The position numbers and the translations under genes are program-made. The notes beneath the pieces were generated by a model. It was not told the origin of the DNA. It saw only the letters and a program-made list of their open reading frames with translations, and did not search any database. From the NCBI GenBank assembly GCA_016203755.1, contig JACQMD010000004.1, forward strand, positions 1-5,792: a DNA stretch of 5,792 bases, in the 5' to 3' direction. Of this stretch, positions 5,355-5,792 are shown piece by piece; positions within the stretch are counted from its first letter, which is position 1; every line of letters starts with the position of its first letter. The stretch is from Candidatus Roizmanbacteria bacterium (GTDB taxonomy: Bacteria > Patescibacteriota > Microgenomatia > GCA-001788215 > 2-01-FULL-40-14).

Positions 5355-5732
5355 ATGAGAACTGACACCACAGAACAAAAATTGGAAATAATGTTAAATC
5401 GTCTGACGGCCATAGAAAAATCTATGGCTACGAAAAAAGATCTAGAATCGTTTGCTACGAAAAAAGATCTAGAATCGTTTGCGACAAAGAAAGATCTCGA
5501 GCGATTTGCTACGAAAAAAGACTTGGAACAATTTGCTACCAAAAAAGATCTGAAATCCTTTGCCACTAAAAAAGACTTGAAATTAATGGCTACTAAAAAA
5601 GATATCCATAAACTTTCACAAAAGATTGAAAAATATTTTAAAGTCCTTGACCATGATCTATCAATTGATAGACGAAGAATCATGCGCATTGAGGAAAAAT
5701 TACAGATGCGTTTCGATCCGCTTGAATCATAA
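5355..5732 (+). CDS. Nonapeptide-repeat (FATKKDLES-type) helical protein
   Basis: The 125-residue, lysine-rich, cytoplasmic-looking protein has no signal peptide, TM segment or cysteine. A 23-residue N-terminal helix (TEQKLEIMLNRLTAIEKS) precedes seven back-to-back nine-residue repeats at residues 24-86, consensus (F/M)ATKKDL(E/K)x. A C-terminal helical segment (87-125) contains KIEKYFKVLDHDLS and RIMRIEEKLQ. Similar ATKxDL repeats occur in scattered bacterial hypothetical proteins and resemble coiled-coil linker sequences; I know no assigned function. N- and C-terminal heptad-like patterns suggest oligomerisation. ATG 5355 is the only good start before the repeats; no Shine-Dalgarno sequence is seen, and the nearest -10 candidate, TATAAC, ends 16 bases upstream, looser than for its neighbours. 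The minus-strand frame across the array is an antisense shadow created by the repeat. Confidence 0.8.
   Translation: MRTDTTEQKLEIMLNRLTAIEKSMATKKDLESFATKKDLESFATKKDLERFATKKDLEQFATKKDLKSFATKKDLKLMATKKDIHKLSQKIEKYFKVLDHDLSIDRRRIMRIEEKLQMRFDPLES
5409..5428. repeat. Perfect 8-bp inverted repeat at the edge of the repeat array
   Basis: GCCATAGA (5409-5416) and TCTATGGC (5421-5428) are perfect reverse complements around an AAAA loop. The hairpin lies within the coding sequence (codons for TAIEKSMA) and its right arm contains the first codons of the nonapeptide array. It has no trailing T-run, so it is not an intrinsic terminator. Confidence 0.7.
5424..5612 (+). repeat. Seven tandem 27-bp coding repeats
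   Basis: Seven in-frame 27-base units encode MATKKDLES, FATKKDLES, FATKKDLER, FATKKDLEQ, FATKKDLKS, FATKKDLKL and MATKKDIHK. The first two units are identical over 27 bases from gctacg onward, pointing to recent duplication. The others differ mainly at third positions while the protein stays constant, so the repeat appears to be maintained by selection at the amino-acid level. Confidence 0.93.
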
Positions 5733-5792
5733 CGTTATTGTTTACTAAACTGCGGAAATTTAAACGCCGATGGACATATATCGTTCAAAAAA
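5733..5792. other. Terminal 60 bases without a supported gene
   Basis: After the TAA at 5730-5732 there is no hairpin with a T-run. An ATG at 5770 opens a frame (MDIYRSK) that reaches the edge, but no promoter or ribosome-binding site supports it and it is too short to judge. Confidence 0.3.

Noticed and set aside
5424..5612. CRISPR array
   Set aside because: The repeats are directly abutting 27-bp coding units with no spacers.
5342..5689. Minus-strand frame rich in SFFVAN repeats
   Set aside because: It is the reverse complement of the 27-bp coding array; codon constancy and consensus favour the plus-strand protein.
5770..5792. Possible new gene starting at ATG 5770
   Set aside because: Only seven codons before the edge, with no -10 box or ribosome-binding site at a suitable distance.

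Overview
The window is a compact, gene-dense bacterial segment of roughly 40% G+C by eye, with eight genes or gene-like units on both strands. Intergenic gaps are short (8 to about 90 bases) and no gene-free stretch exceeds 300 bases. The standard bacterial code fits, because no TGA has to be read through. There are no RNA genes, insertion sequences or CRISPR arrays. Several things together suggest an uncultivated, small-genome lineage such as Patescibacteria/CPR: many tiny membrane or secreted proteins, a Kazal-like protein, a simple repeat protein, and starts lying directly behind a -10 box without Shine-Dalgarno sequences. That placement is inference and is not proven by any marker gene.

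Layout. Bases 1-1850 (minus) hold the first 616 codons of a P2A-type (Ca2+-ATPase-like) cation pump; its C-terminal membrane half lies beyond the left edge. Divergent to it, 1935-2366 (plus) encodes a one-TM protein with a six-cysteine Kazal-like domain. It is followed by a HAD-superfamily hydrolase (2405-3091, plus) whose second catalytic Asp is Asn. A convergent DUF2007-like small protein (3100-3324, minus) ends 8 bases from the HAD stop, and divergent from it is a two-TM DUF2905-like protein (3378-3587, plus). Next comes a puzzling small locus (3607-3867, minus) in which a membrane segment and a hydrophilic tail lie in different frames, joined at a slippery A-tract. Upstream of it on the same strand is a secreted clan GH-A glycoside hydrolase with a C-terminal NBR1-like Ig domain (3902-5323, minus). 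Divergent from that is a 125-residue protein made largely of seven nonapeptide repeats (5355-5732, plus). The last 60 bases hold nothing certain.

How they work together. No single pathway is evident. Each gene seems to have its own promoter, so this looks like a row of independently transcribed housekeeping and envelope genes rather than an operon: ion transport, an exported glycan-cleaving enzyme, and small membrane proteins. The most striking shared feature is regulatory: at least five genes have a TATAAT/TATACT-type -10, often with an upstream TG, ending 5-8 bases before the start codon. This implies leaderless or nearly leaderless mRNAs. The observations most worth following are this architecture, the split-frame locus at 3607-3867, the Kazal-like protein with paradoxical topology, the Asp-to-Asn HAD and the nonapeptide array.
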